Shown here piece by piece: positions 1 through 9,365 of a DNA stretch of 64,000 nucleotides. The notes beneath the pieces were generated by a model. That model saw nothing but the letters and a program-made list of their open reading frames with translations. It ran no database searches and had not been told where the DNA came from. How positions within the stretch are numbered: position 1 is the stretch's first letter; every line of letters begins with the position of its first letter. Origin of the DNA: Lobosporangium transversale (lineage: Eukaryota; Mortierellomycota; Mortierellomycetes; Mortierellales; Mortierellaceae); NCBI RefSeq assembly GCF_002105155.1, contig NW_019029001.1:496001-560000 (forward strand), in the 5' to 3' direction. The position numbers and the translations under genes were made by a program.

Positions 1-10
1 CCTTCATCTA

Positions 11-1675
11 ATGGCGGATCGACTTCCACCGCCATCTCCCCCTCCGTCTTCCTCGAATGAGGTAGATGAGGGACACGATCCCCTGGCTCAGGCAGGGGAT
101 GTAGTAAAAAACAATAAAATTAAGCAGTCCCTGAGCTTTGCGGAGATGGCCCGCAAAAGCTTATCCAAGAAAGAAGTGCAGACCAGTTGGAATGCACTTC
201 GTAAGAACGCAGTTGTCCGTGCGTTCAGCACAGAGGTTGAGGAGCACTCTGTGTTTTTCACCCCACACCACGCTCCCACCACCTTCGCTGTCAAGTATGA
301 CAGGAAGACCCACCTCGTCTCTGACGTGGTGGAGGCCATTCGCCTGGCTTTCCCCAAGGCAGTTGGTCTTGACCCTGTTGTCCCAGGGGTCGTAGTGGTT
401 CTCGTGAGGACACAAAAAGAGGTGGACGAGGCCATTGCGTCTCCTCCTCTCCCCTGCAATCCTGCTCCTGTCAGAGCATACCATACGGTCCATTCCACAG
501 GAAGCCGACTCAGGATTCGGGTTGACCGAATCACCCTCTCTACTCCGGAGGATCGTCTGGAGTATATCAAAAATATCTTTGGTAAATTTGGCCGTGTAAT
601 CCACACCAAGTTCCATTACGTCAAGGGATCGGAGACTCTTTTGCTCCCTTCCTTCGAATTTGTGTTAGAGCTCTCTGGGGACTCCCCTCGAGACCTCCTT
701 ATCCCCCGCGTGGCCCAAGCTGAGGGTATTAACACGCTTTTCCACTGGTATGGGCCCCAGTACTGCTACAAGTGTGGTGAGGAGAACCACGTCAAGCAGT
801 CCTGCCCCCAACCACCCGAGTTCGATCTCCTCTCGGCCCCTAAAAGAGTCATTATGGCTCGCGCGTTCTTGCCTGCGAACGCGCCCGCAAGGGCCCCTCC
901 TGCGGTCCCTCAAGCTCCCAAGGCTACCAAGGGTCCCAAGGTCAATAAGGACACCCCATCCTCCGACAAGGAGGAATGGACAACTGTCACCTCCACCAAG
1001 AGGAAAAAGGCAGCAAAGAGGACTTCTTCGCGGAGCACAGGCTCAACTTCGGCATCGGAAAGTGATGTCCCAAGGAAGAAGATTACCGCTCGCAAACTCA
1101 ACACCAAGGAGAGCACCTCTGTCCCCGCCCCCGTATCTTCCGGTCCCACACAACAGGAGCCAACTGTTTTGATAGAAGAGATCAAGGTAGCTGATGCTGC
1201 CGCTTCTTCTTCTTCCTCAACACAAGGTGCCACCTCAGGTCCTGCAGACACACATGCGTCTGTGGATCAGTCTCCAGAGGCACCTAGTGCAGCTGAGACG
1301 GCGCCGCTGCCGGAGCCTCTTTCCGTCTCCTCAACTGATGCCATTGTTAGAGACGAAGAAATGGACTTGACTACCGAAAAGACCATAGAAGAACATCTTG
1401 ACTCCTCCTCCTCCTCCTCCTCCTCTTCCTCCTCCCCTGCTCCTCCCCTCCCTGTCCCCTCGGCTATCCCCATTGTTGAGGACTCTGAGATGGATACCAT
1501 GCAAGAAGAAGGATCAGAAACAGTACTGACGCCAACCAAGCCTCGCCAAGTCTCTGGCAAAGCAGTATCAGCGGTCTCGTCAAGGCTGAAGCGGACCTTC
1601 GTTGACCCTCTCACCGTCTCGAAGGCCTCGCGACCTTCGAGAACACCTACTGCAAAGAACAACGATGCTAGATAA
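11..1675 (+). CDS. LINE ORF1, CCHC zinc-knuckle RNA-binding protein
   Basis: A 554-aa protein starting at the ATG at 11. Around residues 255-268 it carries a CCHC knuckle of spacing C-x2-C-x4-H-x4-C (CYKCGEENHVKQSC), typical of retroelement nucleic-acid chaperones. The N-terminal ~250 residues look globular, with an RRM-like stretch near 165-230, followed by a long Ser/Thr/Pro/Lys-rich disordered tail containing a serine run coded by TCC triplets near 1402-1432. By analogy with other LINE ORF1 proteins it should coat the element RNA and accompany ORF2p. An upstream start outside the window cannot be excluded. Confidence 0.88.
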   Translation: MADRLPPPSPPPSSSNEVDEGHDPLAQAGDVVKNNKIKQSLSFAEMARKSLSKKEVQTSWNALRKNAVVRAFSTEVEEHSVFFTPHHAPTTFAVKYDRKTHLVSDVVEAIRLAFPKAVGLDPVVPGVVVVLVRTQKEVDEAIASPPLPCNPAPVRAYHTVHSTGSRLRIRVDRITLSTPEDRLEYIKNIFGKFGRVIHTKFHYVKGSETLLLPSFEFVLELSGDSPRDLLIPRVAQAEGINTLFHWYGPQYCYKCGEENHVKQSCPQPPEFDLLSAPKRVIMARAFLPANAPARAPPAVPQAPKATKGPKVNKDTPSSDKEEWTTVTSTKRKKAAKRTSSRSTGSTSASESDVPRKKITARKLNTKESTSVPAPVSSGPTQQEPTVLIEEIKVADAAASSSSSTQGATSGPADTHASVDQSPEAPSAAETAPLPEPLSVSSTDAIVRDEEMDLTTEKTIEEHLDSSSSSSSSSSSPAPPLPVPSAIPIVEDSEMDTMQEEGSETVLTPTKPRQVSGKAVSAVSSRLKRTFVDPLTVSKASRPSRTPTAKNNDAR

Positions 1676-1708
1676 TTGCCCTGGGGAGCGGGCCAGGAAG
1701 TCACTCAG

Positions 1709-1713
<5 letters not shown>

Positions 1714-1743
<30 letters not shown>
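1714..1743 (+). repeat. A30 homopolymer between LINE ORF1 and ORF2
   Basis: An uninterrupted run of 30 A residues lies in the 137-nt inter-ORF spacer. It is not at the element's 3' end, so it is not a normal LINE tail. It could help translation of ORF2, be a scar of internal priming, or simply reflect this genome's tolerance of long A/T runs. Confidence 0.9.
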
Positions 1744-1745
<2 letters not shown>

Positions 1746-1812
1746 CTCAAACTTTCTTTGCGTGCCTTGCTCCCCTCACAAGAACCGTATGCTTTCACTA
1801 TTTTTTTAATCA

Positions 1813-4800
1813 ATGATTGATTTTGAAAATCTAAAAGTATGCACACTCAACGTCTGTTCAATTTTCAACCAAGAAAAACGAAGGACGCTCTTCCAATGGC
1901 TCAAGACTCAGCCATACGATGTCATTGCTTTGCAGGAAACAGATACCCAGCATCCGCAATGGACAACAGTCAAAAATAATCAGTGGACAAGAGAATGGGG
2001 TGCAGGAAAAGCAGTGTTTACAAAGCATTGTGCGATCCTCATCAACAACCCTCGTCTCTTCTACACTCTAAAACAAGACTTTCTCAATGGACGTATTTTA
2101 GCGATCGATCTGTATGTCGATGACAACATGGATGAACGTCTTCGCATGATCAACATTTATGTCCCGAGTTCATATGTTTCGGATGTCTCCCTTTCAGAGT
2201 TTATTGAAGAATTTCCTGATGAACTCCTTACGCAAGATGACTACCCTCTCGTTGCCCTTGGTGACTTCAACTCTGTCACCAGCACTACACTAGACCGCAA
2301 CCCTCCCACCAACGATGTTAGAGCCACCCGCTGGCCTCGCCTTGGTCCACTCTTTACAAGACTAGGTGTGATCGATGTTGCCCCTCCTCCTTCTAGAGAT
2401 CCCGCTGGAGATATTGTCGAGACCCACTTCACTCATGTTTCGAGACTTAGATGGTGCACCATGACAAGGATTGACTATATTATGGTCTCTCATGCTCTCT
2501 TGCCCACTGTTTCTAGTTACAAGGTCTCTACTATGCCGATTATCAAGACTGATCACAGGATCGTTGAAGTTGTGATAAACACCTCCAAACGTCCAAACCC
2601 TCCGCCTCGACCCATGCCTGCCCTGCCTACTGGTAACGACGATGATGATGAGCCAACAGCAGCAGCAGCACGGAATCCGGCAGTGATCACAAAGCCAGTC
2701 CTCATCCTTGACACTCGAATCTTACGCGACCCTGCTTTCCAAACCGAGATCCGCTCCCTTATATCTCGCTGTCTGAGGAAACGCGCCTCTCATCCTACTC
2801 TTTTTCAGTCCGCTGGAGAGTTTTGGGATGACTGTAAGAAAAAGTGCTTGTTTGCAGGACTACGATATCGCAAAAAGAAGCGCTTCAATGACACTAGGGA
2901 AAGAATCGACCTCCAAAAGACTCTGAAAGAGGCTGATCTTGCCCTTGATAACCAGCCAAACGACCCTGACGCCATAAGCAATCTTTTCGAAGCGAGGGAG
3001 CAACTACGGAAACATGAAGCGTATCGTATGGAACGAGACATCACTCTGTCCAAGATCGAATGGATTGAAGAAGGTGAACGAGCCTCGCCGCAATTTACCA
3101 AAAAGCTCAAGAAAGGCTATGCAAAGCGCTCTATCTTGTCGCTCAAGGACAGTTCCGGCAACCGCACAACTCTGCAACAAGGAATGGAGGAAATAGCACG
3201 CTCCTTCTACGAGAAGCTATACACCTCTGGACACACTGACGAGGCCGCCCAGGATCTCTTGTTGGCTGAAATCACCGACAGGATTCCTCCCGCTCTCACC
3301 ACTAGTCTTGATGCTGATATCTCTCTTCAGGAGATTGAAGCCTCTATAGACTCGATGGCTGATAGATCCTCGCCTGGTTCCGATGGTCTTCCTTACGAAT
3401 TCTACAAGACCTTCAAGAGAGAATTGGCTCCTATATTGCTCGAAGTCGTTAACAGTGTTGATGTCGAAGGTGGTGACCTCCCAGTCTCTCACCGGAAAGC
3501 CTTGACAACGTTGATCTTCAAGAAGGGTGACAATGAACTGATGCAAAACTATCGTCCCATCTCTCTGACTCAATGTGATTACAAGATCTTCACCAAGGCT
3601 CTGACTAATCGCATCAATCCTGCAGCTAAACAGGTTATAGGTGAATGGCAAACTGGCTTTATTCCAGGACGACAAGGTCATGACAATGTCAGGTTGCTAG
3701 AACTAGTGGCTCTCTCTCTTCAGTCTGGAGATAAAGGAGATGCTGCTATCCTCTCCCTTGATCAAGAAAAAGCGTACGATCGTGTCGAGTGGTCATATAT
3801 GCATCGAGTCCTAGAGGCCTTTGGCTTTGGCCCTCGCATTCGTTCCTGGGTGCGAAGCTGCTACTCTGATCTCTCTGCCACCATTGTCATGAACAGAAAC
3901 CAATCGAATCCGTATCAGGCGCGCAGAGGCTTGCGTCAAGGTGATCCTCTGGCTCCGCTCCTGTTCAACTTTGTCTTGGAACCTTTTCTTCTGTACTATG
4001 AGCATCACGCGACGGGCATTCCTACTGTTGGTATTCCTTTTAAAGTGGCTGCTTTTGCTGATGATACGACGCTTGGTGTTGCTCCAGGAGACGAACAGCA
4101 TGTGTTGCGTGCTATCGAGCTGCATGAGTATGCGTCTGGTGCCAAGGTGAACAGACAAAAGACGGCTCTGATCCCGTTCACGGCGAATGCTACGATGGTG
4201 ATCCACCTTAATGGCTTCATTGCTCGTCCCTTTAATGAACCTTTTGTTCATCTCGGCGTGGTTATCCAAGCTAAAGGTCGCGACTTGCCAGTCATTGAGC
4301 GAGCTCTCCTACAAACAATGCAGACGACGGTTAGCACCTGGCGCTTTCGACGTCTCTCCTTTCAAGGACGAGTGACGGTTGCCAACACTTACTTTCTTTC
4401 CAAGCTTTGGCACGTTGCTCCTTTCTACTCCTTTTCTCCAAACTTCTTCAAGTCGATTGACAGGTTGACAAAGAAGATTTTGTGGAATGATCAAGTTTCT
4501 CGAGTCTCGCTGGCATGGTATCGCCGACCCAAGAACAAGGGAGGCTGGAACCTAATTGACCCTAGGACCCAGTGTCAGGCACTCATGGCTAAATGGATGG
4601 CTCGATGGCAGCTACAGGATGCACGATGGAAACCTATATTCACAGACATGGCCCAATCGTACTACAGAAAGACCTCTGTCCAACAGACAGAACAATTTTT
4701 GGAAGCTCCTCCTCTTGCCTCGACTGACATCCGCCATAGAACTGAAATCCAACGCGCAAGAACCTCGGTCTTTGAGGCTGTCAAGGCTTTTGCACAGCTG

Positions 4801-5871
4801 GACGTCAAAAGAAAGGTCACTCCTGCTGATCGTGTGCCTCCTGCACTTGCTCAAGCTCGAGGACTGACGACAGTCTTTGGCAAAGATGTCCCCATGGCTC
4901 TATTCACGGTCAAGAAGGCTCGTAAGTATATTGAATGCAATGCGCTGAAAGCTTGGATAGCTAAGCCTGTCTCTCGTAGCATTTACCTTCGCCCGCCAAT
5001 CTACAAGCACATCAGGTTCATGGACCGCAAACCATGGCCGAATATCCAGCACACTCCTATTCCTGACAAACAGTGGGATCGCTTTTTCTCTGATCGGTTG
5101 CACAGCAAACACAGATATACAAATGAGCGACACCACCTGTACCTGGTTGCACACCATGTCTACCAGACGAATGGAATCAAGAGCAAGTACAAGTACAACA
5201 CCCCGGTCTCTCCAGATTGTCGACGATGTGGAACAGATGGAGCACCAGCAGCCTTTGAGTCTCGAGGGCATGCCTTTCATGACTGTCCAGAAGTGCTAGA
5301 GTTGTGGAACGCATGTCGAGGATGGATAAAGGAATTAGTGCCTGAGCTAGATCTTCGTGATAATGCTGCACAAGACCAACTATGCTGGCCCGAGGTCAAG
5401 TCGCTGCCTGCAGTTGTCATTCATATACATGCAACTGTCACGCAAGTGATTTTCAAGACTTACTGCAAGTTGGGAGACAAGGAAACAGTGCCAGAAGGCG
5501 TCCTCAAGGCTAAAGCCATAGCAGCGCTGCGATACCGCATCAAACTGGAGTGGGAAAGAGCGCACTATAAGGATCAGGTCGAGCGAGAGCGACAGAAGAG
5601 TGGAGAGGTTGCTGACGACGACAGTGAGGATGAGGACAATGATGACAACAATGTTCAAAAGTTTCTGCAGGAATGGAACTATCCACCACACATCCGAGTG
5701 GAAGGAGAGGAGCTAATCTTTGGAGGGATAATGAATATTGCGACAGTAGCAGCAGCGATGAACAGACCAGCGATAGAAGGAGCAGAGATGGAGGACGAGG
5801 TGATGGAAGAAGAAAGAGAAGTTGGTCAGGAAGAAGTTGCAAACAGAGAATTCACACCCTCTCTTTTTTAA
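1813..5871 (+). CDS. LINE ORF2, AP-like endonuclease and reverse transcriptase
   Basis: A 1352-aa polyprotein. Residues ~5-255 form an exonuclease-endonuclease-phosphatase domain: LQETD supplies the metal-binding Glu, GDFNSV and DYIMVSH follow, and KTDHR is the C-terminal His motif. The RT domain runs about 520-830, with LIFKKGD, NYRPISL, GFIPGRQ, the first catalytic Asp in LDQEKAYDR (~650), RRGLRQGDPLAP, and the catalytic FADD near residue 747. A C-terminal Cys/His cluster (CRRCG then HAFHDC) near 1135-1160 matches the LINE CCHC tail. I see no RNase H domain. It would nick DNA and prime reverse transcription at the target. The start ATG at 1813 is the first in frame after the poly(A) tract. 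The acidic last ~100 residues are unusual. Confidence 0.93.
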   Translation: MIDFENLKVCTLNVCSIFNQEKRRTLFQWLKTQPYDVIALQETDTQHPQWTTVKNNQWTREWGAGKAVFTKHCAILINNPRLFYTLKQDFLNGRILAIDLYVDDNMDERLRMINIYVPSSYVSDVSLSEFIEEFPDELLTQDDYPLVALGDFNSVTSTTLDRNPPTNDVRATRWPRLGPLFTRLGVIDVAPPPSRDPAGDIVETHFTHVSRLRWCTMTRIDYIMVSHALLPTVSSYKVSTMPIIKTDHRIVEVVINTSKRPNPPPRPMPALPTGNDDDDEPTAAAARNPAVITKPVLILDTRILRDPAFQTEIRSLISRCLRKRASHPTLFQSAGEFWDDCKKKCLFAGLRYRKKKRFNDTRERIDLQKTLKEADLALDNQPNDPDAISNLFEAREQLRKHEAYRMERDITLSKIEWIEEGERASPQFTKKLKKGYAKRSILSLKDSSGNRTTLQQGMEEIARSFYEKLYTSGHTDEAAQDLLLAEITDRIPPALTTSLDADISLQEIEASIDSMADRSSPGSDGLPYEFYKTFKRELAPILLEVVNSVDVEGGDLPVSHRKALTTLIFKKGDNELMQNYRPISLTQCDYKIFTKALTNRINPAAKQVIGEWQTGFIPGRQGHDNVRLLELVALSLQSGDKGDAAILSLDQEKAYDRVEWSYMHRVLEAFGFGPRIRSWVRSCYSDLSATIVMNRNQSNPYQARRGLRQGDPLAPLLFNFVLEPFLLYYEHHATGIPTVGIPFKVAAFADDTTLGVAPGDEQHVLRAIELHEYASGAKVNRQKTALIPFTANATMVIHLNGFIARPFNEPFVHLGVVIQAKGRDLPVIERALLQTMQTTVSTWRFRRLSFQGRVTVANTYFLSKLWHVAPFYSFSPNFFKSIDRLTKKILWNDQVSRVSLAWYRRPKNKGGWNLIDPRTQCQALMAKWMARWQLQDARWKPIFTDMAQSYYRKTSVQQTEQFLEAPPLASTDIRHRTEIQRARTSVFEAVKAFAQLDVKRKVTPADRVPPALAQARGLTTVFGKDVPMALFTVKKARKYIECNALKAWIAKPVSRSIYLRPPIYKHIRFMDRKPWPNIQHTPIPDKQWDRFFSDRLHSKHRYTNERHHLYLVAHHVYQTNGIKSKYKYNTPVSPDCRRCGTDGAPAAFESRGHAFHDCPEVLELWNACRGWIKELVPELDLRDNAAQDQLCWPEVKSLPAVVIHIHATVTQVIFKTYCKLGDKETVPEGVLKAKAIAALRYRIKLEWERAHYKDQVERERQKSGEVADDDSEDEDNDDNNVQKFLQEWNYPPHIRVEGEELIFGGIMNIATVAAAMNRPAIEGAEMEDEVMEEEREVGQEEVANREFTPSLF

Positions 5872-5977
5872 AAAAGAGGACAAGCGTGTGAATTTTTTTC
5901 AGTTCATTTTTTTAAGGTTTCAGATCTTTTTTTTGCTGTTTAATTTTTTTCTTTATTTCTGTCTCAGTGCAAATGTA

Positions 5978-6652
5978 CTAGCTACGGCGACACACTTTAC
6001 GCGCTGTCCGACAGAACTCCCGGAATTTGATATCAGACTCAAGTTGCCGCAGAGTCTGATGGATCGCATCCTCGGACTTCTCATACCTAGAGAGAAGCCC
6101 AAGGTAGTAATTCCTACTTTCCTCGGAGACCTCCCTGTAATGGAGGATCCGACGGGCCCTCGACGTGTACCGGTAGAGGTCCGCAAGCTCCGACACCAGT
6201 ACGGAATGGAGCTTGTCTTCCTCATCTGAGTCAACAGACTCTTCAAGCGACTCCGAGGATCGCTTGCGGGACAGAGGTGGGTTACCCCTATCCGACGAGG
6301 CAGCGGGAGGAAAGAAACGTTGACTTGCGGGCACCTGAGGACTCGGGGACAGCAAAATAAAGGTCTCATCAGCACCGGCAGAGGAGATCTCATCAGGGAT
6401 CTCAATCGCAGAGAGGTTGGATGAATCCGTATGCCACAGAGGCAAAGTCTCTTCACTCTTCACCTGCGATAGAGCAGGCGAGGAGTGTCTGGTGGCAGCA
6501 CCAGAAGACGAGGAAGCAAAAGACCCAACAACAGGCAGGGAAGACTCCGCACCGGCACTGGTCGTGTCAGAGCTAACTGACTCAGGAGAAGGCTCCCTAC
6601 ACTTGACGGAGGCACCTCCGAAGCTAACACTACGACGAAGAGAGGCAGACAT
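5978..6652 (-). CDS. Small Ser-rich protein, unknown function
   Basis: A 224-aa ORF read leftwards from the ATG at 6652 (MSASLRRSVSFGG) to TAG at 5978. I do not recognise the family. The N-terminal ~130 residues are Ser/Pro-rich and probably disordered. Residues ~140-215 are charged and look helical (LVSELADLYRYTSRARRIL, then YYLGLLSRYEKSEDAIHQ), compatible with a short coiled coil. A CCAAT box on the same strand (6869-6873) lies about 217 bp upstream of the start, supporting a real promoter. The gene converges on the LINE just downstream; the C-terminus may have been altered if the LINE inserted into its 3' end. Extension upstream of the ATG has only a TTG start and is not favoured. Confidence 0.6.
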   Translation of the reverse strand: MSASLRRSVSFGGASVKCREPSPESVSSDTTSAGAESSLPVVGSFASSSSGAATRHSSPALSQVKSEETLPLWHTDSSNLSAIEIPDEISSAGADETFILLSPSPQVPASQRFFPPAASSDRGNPPLSRKRSSESLEESVDSDEEDKLHSVLVSELADLYRYTSRARRILHYREVSEESRNYYLGLLSRYEKSEDAIHQTLRQLESDIKFREFCRTARKVCRRS

Positions 6653-7436
6653 GGTTGTTGTTATAGTTGTGGTGGAGGTGGAGGAAGGTGCAGACAGGAA
6701 ACTTGAAGCGAAAAGGCAAAGGTTGCAATGAGTTGAGGAATGAGGAATGGAGCAGAGATGGAGCTGCAATTTATGTGTTTTTCCGTCTCATGCTGCCATC
6801 GCCATTCACAGGCTCGCCTCTGACTCATTCTTCCAGTTGATCAGATGGTGTGCTCATGCATCATTCTGATTGGTCCAGGCGCAGGCTTGGCAAACATTGC
6901 CTATAAAAAGATTTCAGGAAAATAAGGAACATGGAGATGGAGATGGAGATGAGATGAGAAGAGACGAGGAGGAAATGAGGACATGGCGGAAATGATGGTG
7001 ATGAACGGAGGAAGATGTCATTTTCAAGTTGATCTTTTTTTCTTTCCTTTTTCCCTTTTCTCCCTTTTGGTGGCGTCTTGGTCTTCTCCCTTTTCCTTAT
7101 TTGCTTCGCCTTTTTATATTTTTATATTTTATTTTTTATTTTTATTTTTATTTTTTATTATTTTATTATTTTTATTATTTTTATTATTTTATTTTCACCT
7201 CTCCCCCTTGTACACTATTCCCTATACCCTTTCTTTCATGGATCCACTCGGCGGTACTACATTAGGTTCGGTCGGTGGCCTTCCACAATATTTCCACGAT
7301 AGTCATTTTTCAGCTCATGCCCATGGCGCTTTTTTTCGTAGTATAGAATATGAACTAGAGTAGAAAGTCACGTGGGAGAATACCGGCGTGAATCGTAGGA
7401 ACGACCCGGCTCCAGAAATAAAAACCTCCATCGGAG
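6653..7436. other. Intergenic: promoter of the minus-strand gene and T-rich spacer
   Basis: The right-hand part of this gap contains a (TTTTA)n-like low-complexity tract (7115-7195) and a TATAAAA sequence at 6903 in plus orientation. A plus ORF at 6983-7363 is mostly this Phe/Leu-coding tract and I do not consider it a gene. Confidence 0.6.
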
Positions 7437-7509
7437 GCTCGTTTAGCTTAGTCGGTAGAGCGTCGTGCTAATAACGCGAAGGTCGCAGGTTCGATCCCTG
7501 CAGTGAGCA
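7437..7509 (+). tRNA. tRNA-Ile (anticodon AAT)
   Basis: A 73-nt cloverleaf folds cleanly. The acceptor stem pairs GCTCGTT with AGTGAGC (two G-T pairs), with discriminator A. The D stem is GCTT/GAGC with loop AGTCGGTA, and the anticodon stem TCGTG/CGCGA closes loop CTAATAA, giving anticodon AAT at loop positions 34-36. The T arm is GCAGG-TTCGATC-CCTGC. There is no intron. A TTTT Pol III terminator follows directly at 7510-7513. The A and B box promoters are internal as usual. Confidence 0.95.
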
Positions 7510-7621
7510 TTTTAATGGAGGATTTAATTACATTTTATTTCCGAGGAGAGAAAATCAGTGACTCGTACTGATGTACTTTGCATACGTACTGAAGTTTTTT
7601 TAAATTTTTACTTAGAAAAAA

Positions 7622-7740
7622 GATATTTGCACTGCCCCGTACACACCTTATTTACATCGCTCCCCCCGTGCAAATAAAAAAAAATTATTTGCACGGGGGT
7701 CTTTTTTTTTATTTGTACGGGGTCTTTATTTCAGCCCTAT
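7622..7740 (+). repeat. Hairpin-bearing sequence, left copy (inverted relative to 15290)
   Basis: This stretch contains the inverted repeat CCCCCGTGCAAATAA / TTATTTGCACGGGGG, preceded by TATTTGCACTGCCCCGTACACAC and followed by GGGGTCTTTATTTCA. The same order of motifs occurs in reverse orientation at about 15285-15372. The two could be terminal inverted repeats of one ~7.7-kb decayed composite element, or two dispersed copies of a small foldback element. Confidence 0.65.
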
Positions 7741-7814
7741 ACACCATAACCAGGAAGCCTTCCACGACACAGGCTTAGATCTAGAGCCGCTGCCTAAGCA
7801 TCAAATACTGACCA

Positions 7815-8437
7815 GAATATCTTATCAAGTTCGTATGTAGCTCAGAGTAGATGTTGGCATTCTTTATGCGACTGGGACTAAATACAGAATTACAAATGAT
7901 TTATCTATAGTTGAAATATACTATGCAGCTTTACTTTGCACTTTTGTTGGTTGCATTGTTATGGTTCCCCGATGCTTTCTTTCATTAAACGCGTGCATAC
8001 ATCTTAGGTATTTCCGTACACTATTAAGCACACAACGATGAATTCAGTTATTAGGAATCTCTAACGTGTAGTTTGTGCCGGTAGATGTACAACCAATCAT
8101 ACTACCATACTCATTGCTATGATGCATAGCGCGCCATGTTACTAGTCTCTTTCTTTCCTCTTAGATGTCCTTATCTCTGTCGTCCTTTATTAAGAACTCA
8201 AGCGCCCTCGGTACTATTTTGTTTATCAAATTCATCAAAATACAATGGGTAGACCTCAGCTTATTTTGTGGAATATCTATCCTCTTACCCGATATTACTT
8301 GTCTTTTGATAGTTGGTGACAGTTCGCACTCAAAGCCGATCGTGCCACAATCACCTATATCTCTATATCTAAGTGGCTAAAATACTTTAATAGCATAACC
8401 GTGACTAATAGTGATAGAAAAGAGACATAAATATTCT
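7815..8437 (+). repeat. ~620-bp dispersed direct repeat, copy 1
   Basis: It matches 13741-14385 in the same orientation over most of its length, with point changes and small indels. Shared landmarks include TTCTTTATGCGA, GCGTGCATACATCT, CTCAAGCGCCCTCGGTACTA and ATAGCATAACCGTGACTA. There is no convincing ORF. It is probably part of an old mobile element. Confidence 0.8.
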
Positions 8438-8566
8438 TTTCTGTTATTGAAATATGCCAGGGTCATAATAAGTAGCGAGAACGAAAGAAAGGTGTCTTTA
8501 TTATGATCCAGGGATCTTCGTTAAATAAAAAGGGTAAAAACCTTAGCTATAGTAAAAACCCATATA

Positions 8567-8776
8567 CAGTGGCTTCCAAATTTGTCCAAATGTTCCACGC
8601 TCATGTTTTCCGTCTTGATTAGAATAATAGCGATGGTTGCTTGCACTTTTATTTTTATCAGAGTAAACAAGTATGCCAATGATACGTGGACTGGTTCAGT
8701 TTAAAATATCTCTAGTCTCATTCACCATGGTTTTTCATTGACAAAAGTATTTAATGTCATTTGGACAATTATATAA
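8567..8776. mobile_element. Tc1/mariner-like MITE remnant
   Basis: The left end reads TA then CAGTGGCTTCCAAATTTG and continues TCCAAATG; the right side has CATTTGGACAA, the reverse complement of the inner part. TA targets and CAGTGG-type ends fit Tc1/mariner derivatives. The right terminus is degraded. It contains no transposase. Confidence 0.45.
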
Positions 8777-8904
8777 CCATCACTTATTTTACGCACCTTT
8801 GCTGAATTTTTTTCAAATTATCTCCCACACACTTGAGTAGATACTCTTCACCTACACTCTTCTAGGAGCCTACGTTACTCTTTCTAAACACTCCCAGTGC
8901 TCCT

Positions 8905-9230
8905 AATCGATTCGATACAACCGAAATTGAATGGGATTGAATGCATTCGATTCGGTTTCGGCTCAGGGTAAGTTTGTACCGAAATTGAATGCTCCATTCC
9001 TGTATCGAATCGAATGAATCGAATGTGTTGAATGATACCCTTAATGTGTAGCATGGGTCGTATGATTATATCGAATGCATCGAATGTATCGAAACCGTTT
9101 ACCGAATGTATCGAAACCGTTTACCGAATGTATCGAAGCCGATTTACCGAATGCATCGAAACCGATTTTTTAAGCGCATCGAATGTATCTATGCACTATT
9201 TAATACGACTATATCGGCTTTTTGAATAAA
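8905..9230. repeat. hAT subterminal repeats, ATCGAATG-type motif with a 22-bp tandem core
   Basis: There are many copies of TATCGAATG/CATCGAATG; between about 9068 and 9165 they form an imperfect 22-bp tandem array (unit CGAATGTATCGAAACCGTTTAC). Arrays of short motifs inside the terminus are the usual transposase-binding sites of hAT elements. A 65-aa plus ORF here only translates the repeat. Confidence 0.8.
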
Positions 9231-9365
9231 AAACTTGACAGGTTAGAATGGGCTTACACAATTTGATGCGCCACGGTACATTCGACTAACGTTCAAATGT
9301 TGGAAATATATTTAAATTTTGACTTATCACTTATAACGAATGTATACAGAACTATAGCAACTAAT

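Larger units (their letters stand above)
11..5871 (+). mobile_element. Non-LTR retrotransposon (LINE) with intact ORF1 and ORF2
   Basis: Two long uninterrupted ORFs on the same strand encode a zinc-knuckle protein and then an endonuclease plus reverse transcriptase, the standard plan of L1/Tad-type LINEs. A run of 30 A residues (1714-1743) lies between the ORFs. The 5' UTR is cut by the window edge. The 3' end is not marked by a clear poly(A) tail; it must lie between 5872 and the converging host ORF that stops at 5978. Neither ORF has stops or frameshifts, so this copy looks young and possibly active. The clade (Tad-like or L1-like) is inferred from architecture only. Confidence 0.93.

Noticed and set aside
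88-616. Minus-strand ORFs antisense to LINE ORF1
   Set aside because: They are shadow frames of a clearly coding plus-strand ORF, with no domains.
6983-7363. 126-aa plus ORF
   Set aside because: It mostly translates a T-rich low-complexity tract into Phe/Leu/Tyr and has no domain or promoter context.
8165-8380. 71-aa ORF inside direct-repeat copy 1
   Set aside because: The homologous copy 2 does not preserve the frame, so it is unlikely to be coding.
9032-9229. 65-aa ORF with repeating ECIET/YRM pattern
   Set aside because: It is a translation of the hAT subterminal tandem repeats.
8905-9230. CRISPR-like repeat array
   Set aside because: Eukaryotic sequence, no unique spacers of regular length, and an adjacent hAT transposase explains the repeats.
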